Assembly: GCA_016703125.1 (NCBI GenBank)
Contig: JADJCR010000003.1
Span: forward strand, 372,001-436,000
Reading direction: 5' to 3'
DNA length: 64,000 nt
Origin: Micrococcales bacterium
Lineage (GTDB): Bacteria > Actinomycetota > Actinomycetes > S36-B12 > UBA10799
The translations under genes and the position numbers were made by a program. The notes beneath the pieces are model-generated. The model was not told the origin of the DNA. It saw only the letters and a list, made by a program, of their open reading frames with translations, and made no database searches. How positions within the stretch are numbered: the first letter of the stretch is position 1; each line of letters starts with the position of its first letter. Shown piece by piece: positions 18,159-26,770 of this stretch.

Positions 18159-19748
18159 CTACAAGGCCGCCACGAACACGTCGCTCACACCGTTGGCGTC
18201 ACCGGGTGCCAGGCTGGGGTAACTGGTGGCGAAGGCGATGCTGGTGCTGTCCGGCGACCACGCCGGCTCCGAGGCCTCGAAGTACTCGTACTGCTCGCAG
18301 AACTGCTCGCCGCTCTCCTCATCGATGTCGTACGAGATGCACCGCATCCCGTTGGTCGGGTCGACCAACTGCGTGACCGTGCCGGTGATCAGGTTCTTGA
18401 CCAACACTGTCGAGGGGCCGTCGCCGGTGGCCACGTAGGCGACCTTCTGCCCGTCCGGCGACCACACGGGGTCGGTGGTGTCCCACACCGTCTGTTCGCC
18501 ACCGGGGCCGGCAGAGATGCGCGTCGCGGGGTTCCCAGTGGTGTAGATGTCCGCCGAACCGTTGGTGTCGGAAGCGAGCAGAGCGCTGCTCGTGCTGAAG
18601 GCGAGGTCCCCGGCCGGGGACCACGTCGGCGGGCCGAGGACCCCGTGATCACCGGTCACCGCCGTGACCGAACTGCCGATGCCGGTGGCCGTGTGAACGT
18701 CGTACACCGAGTTCCAGTCCCCGGTCTCAGGGTCGAGCACGTCCGTTCCGGCGACGAAGGCGATCCGGCCGTCGGTCGACCACCGCGCGCCCCCACTGCG
18801 CTCACCGCCCCCGGTGCGGACCACGGTCCCGCTGGCCAGTGTCCTGATGTACACCTGTCCGGAGCCGGCGGCCAGGTTTGTGGCAGTGGACCGGAACATG
18901 ATGCGTGTGCTGTCCGGGGACCACTGGGGATCCTCGGCCACCGCCGGGGAGCCCTGCATGTCCGCCCCGCCGCTGGTCTCCGAGACCCGCTGCGGGCTGG
19001 CACCAGCAGCCGTCACCACGTAGACGTCCTTGTTCGTGTCGGTGTCCCCTGGTTCGAGTCTCTCCAGCGTGGTGAAAGCCAGGTGCTGGCCGTCCGGGGC
19101 CCAGGCCGGTTCCCCGCCCCAGTCGTAGATGTCAGTCAACCTGGTGTTGGGCAGGCGGGTCACCGAGCCGTCGGACACCCGCGCGGTGAACACATGGCAG
19201 CGGTTGTCCGCAGTGCCGCCGAGGTTGGTCGCACAAGAACTGAAGGCGATCGTCTGCCCATCCGGGGACCACGCCGGGTCGCGCGAGGGCTTGTCCCCCG
19301 CCACCCCAGCGGGGGTGCGCGAGACCAAGCTCACCGAGGCCGGCGCGAGGACGCCAGTGAAGGGCGTGGGGGTGAAGTCCGGTTCGTCATTGGGGGCGGG
19401 CGAGGCCTTCGCCGTGTACACCACGCGCACCCGGGCGCCTTTGCGCTTGGTCACCCCGACCTTGGCGGGGCGGGCTTTTCCGATCCACGTCCCGGCGGAG
19501 GTCCTCAGCGTGCGCGGCAGTACGCGGTACGTGCCTGGCCGCAGGTGGCGCACGGTGCGCGAACCGTGCGTTTTCACGGTCTTCTTCAGGTGCTTGGGAC
19601 CCTTGATGACTATGCGGACCTTCGCATGTTTCGGGACGCCCTTCACCACCAGGGCCAGGGATCGTCCGGGAGGCGGTTGCTTGGCGAGGGCGGGACCGAT
19701 CGGCAGCGCCAAGGCCAACACGACGATGATCGCGATCCTGGACCACAC
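18159..19748 (-). CDS. secreted TolB-like beta-propeller protein
   Basis: 529 residues. A hydrophobic N-terminus (SRIAIIVVLALALPIGPALA) acts as signal peptide or anchor. It is followed by a basic region (KVRIVIKGPKHLKKTVKT) and then a propeller of TolB/PD40-type blades, each with a WSPDG or WAPDG core: DPAWSPDGQTIAFSS, EPAWAPDGQHLAF, DPQWSPDSTRIMF, GARWSTDGRIAF, PPTWSPAGDLAFS, DPVWSPDGQKVAY, EPAWSPDSTSIAF. Proteins of this type act as scaffolds. No enzyme motif is visible. GTG 19748 is chosen because GGAGG lies eight bases upstream on the minus strand. Confidence 0.8.
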   Translation of the reverse strand: MWSRIAIIVVLALALPIGPALAKQPPPGRSLALVVKGVPKHAKVRIVIKGPKHLKKTVKTHGSRTVRHLRPGTYRVLPRTLRTSAGTWIGKARPAKVGVTKRKGARVRVVYTAKASPAPNDEPDFTPTPFTGVLAPASVSLVSRTPAGVAGDKPSRDPAWSPDGQTIAFSSCATNLGGTADNRCHVFTARVSDGSVTRLPNTRLTDIYDWGGEPAWAPDGQHLAFTTLERLEPGDTDTNKDVYVVTAAGASPQRVSETSGGADMQGSPAVAEDPQWSPDSTRIMFRSTATNLAAGSGQVYIRTLASGTVVRTGGGERSGGARWSTDGRIAFVAGTDVLDPETGDWNSVYDVHTATGIGSSVTAVTGDHGVLGPPTWSPAGDLAFSTSSALLASDTNGSADIYTTGNPATRISAGPGGEQTVWDTTDPVWSPDGQKVAYVATGDGPSTVLVKNLITGTVTQLVDPTNGMRCISYDIDEESGEQFCEQYEYFEASEPAWSPDSTSIAFATSYPSLAPGDANGVSDVFVAAL

Positions 19749-19825
19749 CGCCCCCACCTCCGTCCAGGACGGCCCCCACTTCGGTCCAATTCTACGCTCG
19801 TGACGGCCACGGGCACCCGGCGTCG

Positions 19826-19831
19826 TAGCCT
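19826..19831 (+). promoter_or_regulatory. -10 box TAGCCT of folC
   Basis: TAGCCT ends six bases before GTG 19838, with no ribosome-binding site between. This is a likely leaderless start. Confidence 0.45.
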
Positions 19832-19837
19832 GATCCG

Positions 19838-21163
19838 GTGACTTCTGACCATGAGGCAGCGGAGTTCGAAGCTGTGCAGCGAGCACTGCTGGCGCGCTGG
19901 CCCGAGCACCGGATCGCCCCCGACCTTTCGCGGATCGAGCAGTTCTGCGACCTGTTGGCCGCGCCCCAACTCACCTCACCGGTGATCCACATCGCCGGTA
20001 CGAACGGCAAGACGTCGGTGGCCAGGATCATCGAGACGCTGCTGCGCACCATGGGACTGCGCACCGGGCTGATGACCAGCCCCGCCCTGCGCGACCTGAC
20101 AGAGCGACTCGAGCTGGACGGGGAGGCGGTCTCAACCCATCGGTTCACTGAGATCTACCGGCAGATCGAGCCCTACCTGGACATCGTCGATGCCGCCTCC
20201 GTGGCCGACGGTGGGCCGCCCATGACCATGTTCGAGGTCATCACCGGGCTCGGTTACGCACTGTTCGCCGATGCCCCGGTCGACGTTGCGATCGTGGAAT
20301 CAGGCATGGGTGGCCGCTGGGACGCGACGAACGTCAACGCCGCCCAAGTCGCCGTGATCACGCCGATCGGCATGGACCACACCGATTACCTGGGAGACAC
20401 CCTCGCCCAGATCGCAGGGGAGAAGGCGGGGATCATCAAGCCCGGCGCCGCAGTGGCCCTGGCCGCCCAGGAACCCGAGGTGCTGGCGGTCCTGATGCAG
20501 GCAGCCGATGACGTCGGGGCCAAGGTACTGCTGCCGGGCGTGGCCTACGAACTGGTGTCGCGGGGGCTGTCCGTCGGTGGGCAGGTGGTCACCATACGCG
20601 TGGCCGACCACACCTACGAGGAGGTGTTCCTCAACCTGCACGGCCGGCATCAGGCGGACAACGCCGCGCTGGCGCTGGCGGCCGTGCATGCATTTCTCGA
20701 CCGCCTGCCGGAACCGGACATCGTCACTGAAGCGTTCGCCGAGGTGCACTCGCCGGGCCGGCTGGAGATCATCGGCCGGCACCCGCTCACGCTGGCCGAC
20801 GCGGCGCACAACCCGCACGGGATGCAGGCGACCTGCGTGGCGGTTGCGGAGTCGTTCACCTACGACAGACTGGTGGCGGTCCTGGCGATCATGGGCGACA
20901 AGGACGTCGACGCCATGCTGGGGACCTTGGCGCAGATCGTGGACGAGGTGGTGCTGACGGTGAACGGATCCCCGCGCTGCCTCCCGCTGGCGGACCTGGC
21001 GCAGCGGGCCCACAGTATGTGGCCCGCGGCAAGCGTGCACGAAGTCGCCGACTTCGACGCGGCCATGGTCATGGCCCGGGAGATCTCCGGGCCGAAGGGC
21101 TGCGTGCTGGCCACCGGTTCGGTGGTCACGGCCGGACGAGCGCGCAGTTGGGCCCAGTCATGA
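19838..21163 (+). CDS. folC: folylpolyglutamate synthase / dihydrofolate synthase
   Basis: 441 residues, Mur-ligase fold. Adds glutamate to (dihydro)pteroate and folate. The P-loop is IAGTNGKTSVA near residue 51. The family motif ESGMGGRWDATNV is near residue 150, a metal-binding GMDHTDYLG segment near residue 178, and ADAAHNPHG in the C-terminal domain near residue 320. The GTG start is set by the -10 box and conservation. It usually follows valS in actinobacteria. Here valS is on the other strand with a propeller gene between. The 3' end overlaps the next gene by four bases (ATGA). Confidence 0.93.
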   Translation: MTSDHEAAEFEAVQRALLARWPEHRIAPDLSRIEQFCDLLAAPQLTSPVIHIAGTNGKTSVARIIETLLRTMGLRTGLMTSPALRDLTERLELDGEAVSTHRFTEIYRQIEPYLDIVDAASVADGGPPMTMFEVITGLGYALFADAPVDVAIVESGMGGRWDATNVNAAQVAVITPIGMDHTDYLGDTLAQIAGEKAGIIKPGAAVALAAQEPEVLAVLMQAADDVGAKVLLPGVAYELVSRGLSVGGQVVTIRVADHTYEEVFLNLHGRHQADNAALALAAVHAFLDRLPEPDIVTEAFAEVHSPGRLEIIGRHPLTLADAAHNPHGMQATCVAVAESFTYDRLVAVLAIMGDKDVDAMLGTLAQIVDEVVLTVNGSPRCLPLADLAQRAHSMWPAASVHEVADFDAAMVMAREISGPKGCVLATGSVVTAGRARSWAQS

Positions 21164-21477
21164 GGGTCATTGCGTCGGCCACATTGGTCTTCCAGGCTGT
21201 GGTCTTCGGCCTCGCCATACCGGTCGCCGCCGCGCTCAAGCCAGGGGTGGGGGGCTGGGTTGCGGGGGGTCTGATGATCATGGCGGTGGTCGGTGCCATG
21301 ACGGCCCGCCGCGGGGATGTCCTCGTCGGCAGCGCCACGCAGGTCGTGTCGGTCCTCGCGAGCCTGTTCACCCCGATCGCGATCCCGTTGGCACTGGTCT
21401 TCGCGGGCCTGTGGGTGACGGCGGTGTACTACGGGCGCAAGGCGGACGCGGCCGACGCCGCGCGCGCAGCCGGCTGA
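21160..21477 (+). CDS. small membrane protein (DUF4233-like) after folC
   Basis: 105 residues, three or four predicted membrane helices (LVFQAVVFGLAIPVAAAL, GLMIMAVVGAMTAR, LFTPIAIPLALVFAGLWVTAVYY). Actinobacteria commonly carry a DUF4233 protein directly after folC, and both position and size fit. Function is unknown. The ATG overlaps the folC stop (ATGA), so it is translationally coupled. Its stop lies one base from the stop of the converging collagen-like gene. Confidence 0.75.
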   Translation: MRVIASATLVFQAVVFGLAIPVAAALKPGVGGWVAGGLMIMAVVGAMTARRGDVLVGSATQVVSVLASLFTPIAIPLALVFAGLWVTAVYYGRKADAADAARAAG

Positions 21478-21478
21478 G

Positions 21479-21982
21479 TCAGCGGGCGCATAGGACGTTG
21501 AGGTAGACGCTCTGCCCGGAGTCGAGGCTGAAGACGATCGACCATCCATCCGGGTTCTCCGCCCCACTCGTGGCCACGGAGTTGCCCTTCATGGGCAGAG
21601 ACCTATGGACGTTGAAGTGCGTGGCCGTGCCGCCGGAGGTGTAGCCCGCGCTCAGTGCCCGCTCTCCGGGCTGGCAACTGCCGGTGAGGACCTGCACCTC
21701 GCCGGGTCCGGTGGCCGTGCCCTGCACCTCGAAACGCCGGTTGACCACCGTGGAGACCGAACCGGCCGGTCCCACCGGTCCCACGGCACCCACCGGTCCG
21801 GCCGGACCCGGCACGCCGAGCTGCTTGCGCAAACCCTTCGACAGGTCCTTGGCCGTGATCGACCCGTTGCGGATCTGCTTGCCCGTGATCATCTGGGCGG
21901 CGGTGGCGGTGCCCGCGGTGGCGACACCGATGCCCACGAGGAATGCGACGGCGGTGGCCGGTGCGACCCGGATCTTCTTCAT
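21479..21982 (-). CDS. secreted protein with short collagen-like segment
   Basis: 167 residues. Signal peptide: MKKIRVAPATAVAFLVGIGVA then TATAA. The segment MITGKQIRNGSITAKDLSK is a motif often seen in actinobacterial secreted proteins. It is followed by about six Gly-Pro-x-type triplets (GVPGPAGPVGAVGPVGPAG, residues 56-74). The C-terminal domain of about 90 residues has two Cys (GSCQPGE and LNVLCAR). It is probably an exported trimeric or surface protein of unknown role. The start is supported by AGGAGG six bases upstream on the minus strand. Confidence 0.75.
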   Translation of the reverse strand: MKKIRVAPATAVAFLVGIGVATAGTATAAQMITGKQIRNGSITAKDLSKGLRKQLGVPGPAGPVGAVGPVGPAGSVSTVVNRRFEVQGTATGPGEVQVLTGSCQPGERALSAGYTSGGTATHFNVHRSLPMKGNSVATSGAENPDGWSIVFSLDSGQSVYLNVLCAR

Positions 21983-22065
21983 GCTGGCCTCCTGAGGTCC
22001 GTTCGAGCGTAGGCCGGTGCCGACCCTGCCGACAACCACCGGACGCTGGTCGGCCCGGCGCTGCG

Positions 22066-22071
22066 TACCCT
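22066..22071 (+). promoter_or_regulatory. -10 box TACCCT of ndk
   Basis: TACCCT ends seven bases before ATG 22079. The interval TGTGAGC contains no ribosome-binding site. Confidence 0.5.
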
Positions 22072-22078
22072 GTGAGCC

Positions 22079-22489
22079 ATGGCGATCGAACGAACCCTGA
22101 TCCTGATCAAGCCCGACGGTGTCGAGCGCGGACTCGTCGGCGAGGTGCTGTCCCGCATCGAACGCAAGGGCTTCACCCTTGTTGCGCTGGAACTGCGCAC
22201 GCTCGATGTGGTCACCGCGCAGACCCACTACGGCGAACACGAGGGCAAACCGTTCTTCGGCGAGTTGGTGGACTTCATCACCTCCGGGCCGCTGGTGGCC
22301 GGGGTCATCGAGGGGGAGGACGCCATCGCCGCGTGGCGGACGATGATGGGGGCCACGAAGCCGGTCGAGGCGACGCCGGGCTCCATCCGGGCCGACCTGG
22401 CCACGGAGATGGGGCGCAACATCGTCCACGGATCGGATTCCGAGGCGTCCGCGGCCCGCGAGATCTCCCTGTTCTTCCCCCAGGTGTAG
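22079..22489 (+). CDS. ndk: nucleoside diphosphate kinase
   Basis: 136 residues. Transfers the gamma-phosphate of ATP to other NDPs through a phospho-His. ERTLILIKPDGVERGL opens the protein, the catalytic His is in RNIVHGSDS near residue 118, and the C-terminal EISLFFPQ is typical. Length and motifs are standard for the family. The transcript is probably leaderless. A hairpin-capable GGGGT/ACCCC pair lies downstream before mreB. Confidence 0.97.
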   Translation: MAIERTLILIKPDGVERGLVGEVLSRIERKGFTLVALELRTLDVVTAQTHYGEHEGKPFFGELVDFITSGPLVAGVIEGEDAIAAWRTMMGATKPVEATPGSIRADLATEMGRNIVHGSDSEASAAREISLFFPQV

Positions 22490-22570
22490 ACCCGCCCAGC
22501 AATCGGGGCAAACGGCCCCCGGGGTGCCGGACCCCCTACGTACGATGGACGCGCCCGACGGGAGGTCACC

Positions 22571-23617
22571 TTGGCGATGTTGGCGGACACACGCCCCCGA
22601 CCGCGCTTGAGCCTCGGACGTGACCTGGCCGTGGACCTCGGTACCTCCCGCACCCGCATCTTCACCCGTGGCGCCGGGGTGGTCCTCGACGAGCCGTCGG
22701 TGGTGGCCCTGCGGGGCCCGGACGTGGTGGCCGTGGGCCAAGCGGCCAAGGAGATGACCGGGCGCGCCCCGGCCGAGATCGAGGTGGTCCGACCGGTGCA
22801 GCACGCCGTGATCCGCCACTACGACGCGGCCGAACGGATGCTGCGCTTCTTCGTCCAGAACGCCCACGGGCGGTCCCTGCTGAGCCGGCCCCGCTTGGTC
22901 GTCAACACCCCTTCGCACCTCACCGGGGTCGAGCAACGCGCTGTACGGGATGCCGCGTACGCCGCGGGGGCCCGGCAGGTCTACCTGGTTCCCACTGCGA
23001 TCGCCGCCGCGATCGGGGCGCAGGTGCCGATCCACGAGAACCGCGGGCACTTCATCTTGTCCATGGGGGCGGGTTCCACGGACGTCGCGACTATCGCCCT
23101 CGGCGGGATCGTGGCCGGCGAGAGCCTGCGCCTGGGTGGGGACGACTTCGACCAGGCGATCATCGACTACCTCGTGGAGCACTTCGACATCCGGGTGGGC
23201 CGCGTCAGCGCCGAGGAGGTCAAGATCGCCCTCGGCTCGGCCGTGCCGTTGGACGGGCTGCCCACGATGCCGGTGCGCGGACAGGACACGCGCACCGGCC
23301 TGCCCAAGGAGATCGAACTGTCGGCCATGCACGTGCGCAAGGCTTTGCAGCGCCCCCTCGAGGAGTTGATGTCCGCTGTGCGGCGAGTGCTGGACGCCAT
23401 CCGTGCCGAGGTCGCCGGGGACCTGGTGCGCTCCGGCTTGGTGGCCACCGGAGGGGCGGCCCTGTTGCGGGGACTGCCCGAACGGCTCGAGCACGACCTG
23501 GGGGTCCCGGTCCGGCTGGCAGCGGAGCCGGACCTCAGTGTGGTCGACGGCGCCGGCAGGTGCGCGGAGAACATCTCCAGTGTCCGCCGACTGTTGTTGA
23601 TCGAGCCCGCTCTGTGA
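22571..23617 (+). CDS. mreB: MreB/Mrl-family rod-shape actin homologue
   Basis: 348 residues, bacterial actin that organises lateral wall synthesis. Phosphate-1 loop DLAVDLGTSRTRIF near residue 19, phosphate-2 ILSMGAGSTDVATIALGG near residue 160, adenosine motif ATGGAALLRGL near residue 293. TTG 22571 has GGGAGG about five bases upstream, better spaced than the ATG at 22577. The phosphate-1 loop (GTSRTR) departs from the usual GTANT. It starts a five-gene cluster with GTGA/ATGA overlaps throughout. A TACGAT -10 candidate is at 22541-22546. Confidence 0.9.
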   Translation: MAMLADTRPRPRLSLGRDLAVDLGTSRTRIFTRGAGVVLDEPSVVALRGPDVVAVGQAAKEMTGRAPAEIEVVRPVQHAVIRHYDAAERMLRFFVQNAHGRSLLSRPRLVVNTPSHLTGVEQRAVRDAAYAAGARQVYLVPTAIAAAIGAQVPIHENRGHFILSMGAGSTDVATIALGGIVAGESLRLGGDDFDQAIIDYLVEHFDIRVGRVSAEEVKIALGSAVPLDGLPTMPVRGQDTRTGLPKEIELSAMHVRKALQRPLEELMSAVRRVLDAIRAEVAGDLVRSGLVATGGAALLRGLPERLEHDLGVPVRLAAEPDLSVVDGAGRCAENISSVRRLLLIEPAL

Positions 23618-24348
23618 CGATGACACGCACCCGCAACACCGTTCTCATCCTGGTCGTCGCCTCCCTGGCTCTCATCCTGTGGGACTTGCGCGCCTCCGAC
23701 ACGGCGATCCGTTCCGTCGGCCAGCAGGTCGCCGCCCCCCTGCAGCGCACGGCCACCGCGATGTTCGCACCGCTGGGGAACTGGGCCCACGACGTCCAAG
23801 CCTTCGGCGATCCGGGTGCGCGCGCCCTGGCTGCCCGACCGGTCATGGCCGCGATCCCGCCCGGCTGGCGTTCGGCGACCGGACGGGTGGTGGCTGCTGA
23901 CATCGCCGGGGACCGGGCCACGGTGACCATCGATGTGGGCGCTGAACAGGGCCTGCAGGTGGGCAACGCGGTGCTCGCCGTCGGCGGACTCGTCGGCAGC
24001 GTCAGCCAGGTCGCCAGTGGGTCCGCGACGGTGCTGCTCGTCACCGACCCCGAGAGCATGGTCGGGGTGCGGGTCCGCCCCAGCGGCGAGATGGGTGTGG
24101 TGACCGGCTCGGGCATGGACCGGGACCTCGGTCTGGACATCCTCAACCCCGCCGCGGAGGTGGCACCCGGTGACGAGGTGGAGACCCTCGGGTCGGTGCA
24201 GCGTGCAGGCATCCCGGCCGGCTTGCTGCTGGGCCGCATCACGCAGGTCGACGCCTCGCCCGTGGAATCGGGTCGTTCTGCCACTGTCGCTCCTGTCGCC
24301 GGCATGACCACCCTCGAGACCCTCGTGGTCCTCACGGGGCGTCGATGA
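23614..24348 (+). CDS. mreC: rod shape-determining protein MreC
   Basis: 244 residues. One N-terminal membrane helix (TVLILVVASLALILWDLR), then a periplasmic-side coiled and beta-barrel domain. Family elements include AEQGLQVGNAVLAVGGLVGSVSQV and VLLVTDPESMVGVRV. It bridges MreB and the PBP2/RodA synthase. GTG 23614 overlaps the mreB stop (GTGA). An ATG two codons later is an alternative start. Shorter than the E. coli protein but normal for actinobacteria. Confidence 0.9.
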   Translation: MTMTRTRNTVLILVVASLALILWDLRASDTAIRSVGQQVAAPLQRTATAMFAPLGNWAHDVQAFGDPGARALAARPVMAAIPPGWRSATGRVVAADIAGDRATVTIDVGAEQGLQVGNAVLAVGGLVGSVSQVASGSATVLLVTDPESMVGVRVRPSGEMGVVTGSGMDRDLGLDILNPAAEVAPGDEVETLGSVQRAGIPAGLLLGRITQVDASPVESGRSATVAPVAGMTTLETLVVLTGRR

Positions 24349-24848
24349 GTGCGGCGGGTTCCCGGGCCGCCGGGATGCACACGCCGAGGGTCGTCACGGT
24401 GGCGGTGGTCGCGGTGCTCACGGCGTTCGTCGTGCAGACCGCCGTGCTTCCCGCGCTCGGCGCATCAGCCGCTGTGCCCGTGGTCCTCGCGACGGTGGTC
24501 GTGGTCGGGATGGCGTGGGGACCGGGTCCCGGGGCCGTCGCCGGTTTCGGGGCCGGACTGCTGCTCGACGTGACGGGCTCCGGGGTGCTGGGGATGGCCG
24601 CGCTGGTCGGGTGCCTGGCCGGTGTGGCGGCTGCGCGGATCCCCACCGACCGATGGTGGTGGTCGGGGGCCGGCTTGGCAGTGCTGCTCACCATCGCCGG
24701 GGCATGGCTGATCGCTGCCGTCAATGCCCTGCTGCACGGCCGCTACCCCGGGTGGAGCCTCGGGTGGCTGTGGGTCGCCGGAGGAGCTGCGGTGTGCCTG
24801 GCGATCCTGCTTCCCCTGCGTGGCTGGTTGCGGGAGGTCGTGCGGTGA
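24345..24848 (+). CDS. mreD: rod shape-determining protein MreD
   Basis: 167 residues, nearly all hydrophobic, with about five membrane helices (VVTVAVVAVLTAFVVQTAVL, VPVVLATVVVVGMAWG, the GFGAGLLLDVTGSGVLGMAAL block that is the best-conserved part of the family, LAVLLTIAGAWLIAAVNALL, AVCLAILLPL). Position between mreC and the PBP2 gene settles the assignment. Both ends overlap neighbours by four bases. Confidence 0.88.
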   Translation: MSAAGSRAAGMHTPRVVTVAVVAVLTAFVVQTAVLPALGASAAVPVVLATVVVVGMAWGPGPGAVAGFGAGLLLDVTGSGVLGMAALVGCLAGVAAARIPTDRWWWSGAGLAVLLTIAGAWLIAAVNALLHGRYPGWSLGWLWVAGGAAVCLAILLPLRGWLREVVR

Positions 24849-26770
24849 CCCAGCTCGCGACCCCTGCCCGCACGCGTGCGACCGACGGACCGGCCCGCCG
24901 TCGGCTGCGCATGCTGCAGGTGGTGATCCTCGCGGTGGGTCTGACCATCGGGGCGCGATTGATCTGGTTGCAGACCGCGCAGGCTCCGGTGTACGCGGCC
25001 AAGGCACAACGGGTGCAGACCGACGTCGTGACCGTGCCCGCCGCCCGCGGCAGCATCGTGGATCGCGACGGCCGGATCCTGGCGGGCAACCGGACCAGTC
25101 TGCAGGTGGCGGTGCAACCGCCGCTGGACGACGCGACCCTGCAACGCCTGTCCGAACTCGCCGGAACTCCTCGGGGACGCATCCTGGCCCGCACCCTGGT
25201 GTGCGGGCAGCAAGGGGCTGAGCCGGGCACGTGCTACCGGGGGGAGCCGGGCGAGCCCGTCCCCGTGCTGACCGACCTCGCCATCCCGCGGGCCCTGGCG
25301 ATCCGCGACGCCGACCTGCCCGGGGTGATCGTGCAGCAGGCAGCCGTGCGCGACTACCCCTCGCAGGCCAACGCCGCACAACTGCTCGGATACCTCTCCG
25401 ACGGGCAGGGCCGTTCCGGGCTCGAGGCCCAGTACGACCAGGCGTTGCGCGGGACACCCGGGCAGGCGCGGCGGACGCTGAACCGGGAGGGTGGGTCGGC
25501 CACCGACGAGGTCGAACCCGCGCTAGAGGGACAGACCCTGGTCACCACGCTGGACGTGGACACGCAGGTGGTGGCCGAGCGGGCGCTTCGCGAGGCGGTG
25601 GCGACCGCTCGCGACGCCGGGTACCGGGCCACCGGTGGCTCGGTGGTCGTCATGGACGTCCGGACCGGTGCCATCCGGGCCTTGGCGTCGTATCCGACCT
25701 ACGACCCCAACATCTGGACCCGCGGCCTGACCGATGCCCAGTTCGCCTCGCTGACCGACGAGAAGGGTGGCCGGCCGCTGGTGTTCCGGCCCACCCAGGC
25801 CCTGATGCCACCGGCGTCCACGTTCAAGCCACTGACGACCGTGGCGGCCGAGGAGGCCGGGTTCCCGCTCGACGGGACCTACGATTGCCCGTCGTCGGTG
25901 GTCGTAGGAGGACAGGTCTTCCGCAACTACGAAAGCCGCGCGTACGGCCCGGTGTCCCTGGCGCGCGCACTGTCGGTGTCCTGCGACACCGTGTTCTACC
26001 GTTTGGGCTACAAGATGTGGAAGCGAGACGGCGCGCTCGTGGGCGAGGGGGCCCAGGAACACGTCGTGCGCACCGCAAGAGGTTTCGGGCTCGGTTCGGC
26101 CACTGGCGTGGACCTGCCGGGGGAGGCCGCGGGTTCGGTGCCGGACCGGGCACAGGTGCTGGCCGAGTACGACCAGCGCCGTGACGACTTCTGCCAGCGC
26201 GCCGAACAGGGGTATCCCGAGGAACCGGATCGTGGGCGGGCCCGGCTGCTGAAGGCTTACGCGCGCGATTACTGCCGCTCCGGGTACGAGTACAAGGCCG
26301 GCGATGCGATGAACACCGCGATCGGGCAGGGCCGCACTCTCGTGACGCCCTTGCAGATGGCTGCCGCCTACGCCGCGATCGCCAATGGGGGCACCTTGGT
26401 GACCCCGCACCTGGGCGCCCGCCTGCAGGGAACGGACGAGACGGACATCGAGCCGGGATCGCGGGGCGTCGCGCCGGCGGACCTGAAGACACTCGCCTAC
26501 GTGCGGCGAGCGCTGGCCACCACCACCGTGGACGGCACCGCCAGCGGCGCGTTCCTGGGGTTCCCGCTCGCCGAGATCCCCGTGGCCGCCAAGACCGGTA
26601 CCGCGGAGGTGGCAGGTAAGCAGTCCACGTCGTGGTTCGCGAGTTTCGCCCCGGCCGACAACCCGCAGTACGTCGTGATCGTCAACGTGGATCAGGGCGG
26701 CCTGGGGGCGGCGACGTCCGGACCGGTGGCACGTGCGGTCTACGAGGAACTCTTCGGAATCAGCCCGTGA
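24845..26770 (+). CDS. mrdA: penicillin-binding protein 2 (elongasome transpeptidase)
   Basis: 641 residues, class B PBP that crosslinks peptidoglycan with RodA. N-terminal membrane helix (LQVVILAVGLTIGARLIW), then the pedestal domain with ARGSIVDRDGRILA. Catalytic Ser is in PPASTFKPLT near residue 325 (SxxK). The second motif appears as SVSCDTVFY (SxD form, usual in PBP2), and the third as AKTGTAEVAG near residue 585. An insertion rich in Arg/Tyr/Cys (QRRDDFCQRAEQGYPE) precedes GQGRTLVTPLQMA. GTGA overlap with mreD. Confidence 0.93.
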   Translation: MTQLATPARTRATDGPARRRLRMLQVVILAVGLTIGARLIWLQTAQAPVYAAKAQRVQTDVVTVPAARGSIVDRDGRILAGNRTSLQVAVQPPLDDATLQRLSELAGTPRGRILARTLVCGQQGAEPGTCYRGEPGEPVPVLTDLAIPRALAIRDADLPGVIVQQAAVRDYPSQANAAQLLGYLSDGQGRSGLEAQYDQALRGTPGQARRTLNREGGSATDEVEPALEGQTLVTTLDVDTQVVAERALREAVATARDAGYRATGGSVVVMDVRTGAIRALASYPTYDPNIWTRGLTDAQFASLTDEKGGRPLVFRPTQALMPPASTFKPLTTVAAEEAGFPLDGTYDCPSSVVVGGQVFRNYESRAYGPVSLARALSVSCDTVFYRLGYKMWKRDGALVGEGAQEHVVRTARGFGLGSATGVDLPGEAAGSVPDRAQVLAEYDQRRDDFCQRAEQGYPEEPDRGRARLLKAYARDYCRSGYEYKAGDAMNTAIGQGRTLVTPLQMAAAYAAIANGGTLVTPHLGARLQGTDETDIEPGSRGVAPADLKTLAYVRRALATTTVDGTASGAFLGFPLAEIPVAAKTGTAEVAGKQSTSWFASFAPADNPQYVVIVNVDQGGLGAATSGPVARAVYEELFGISP

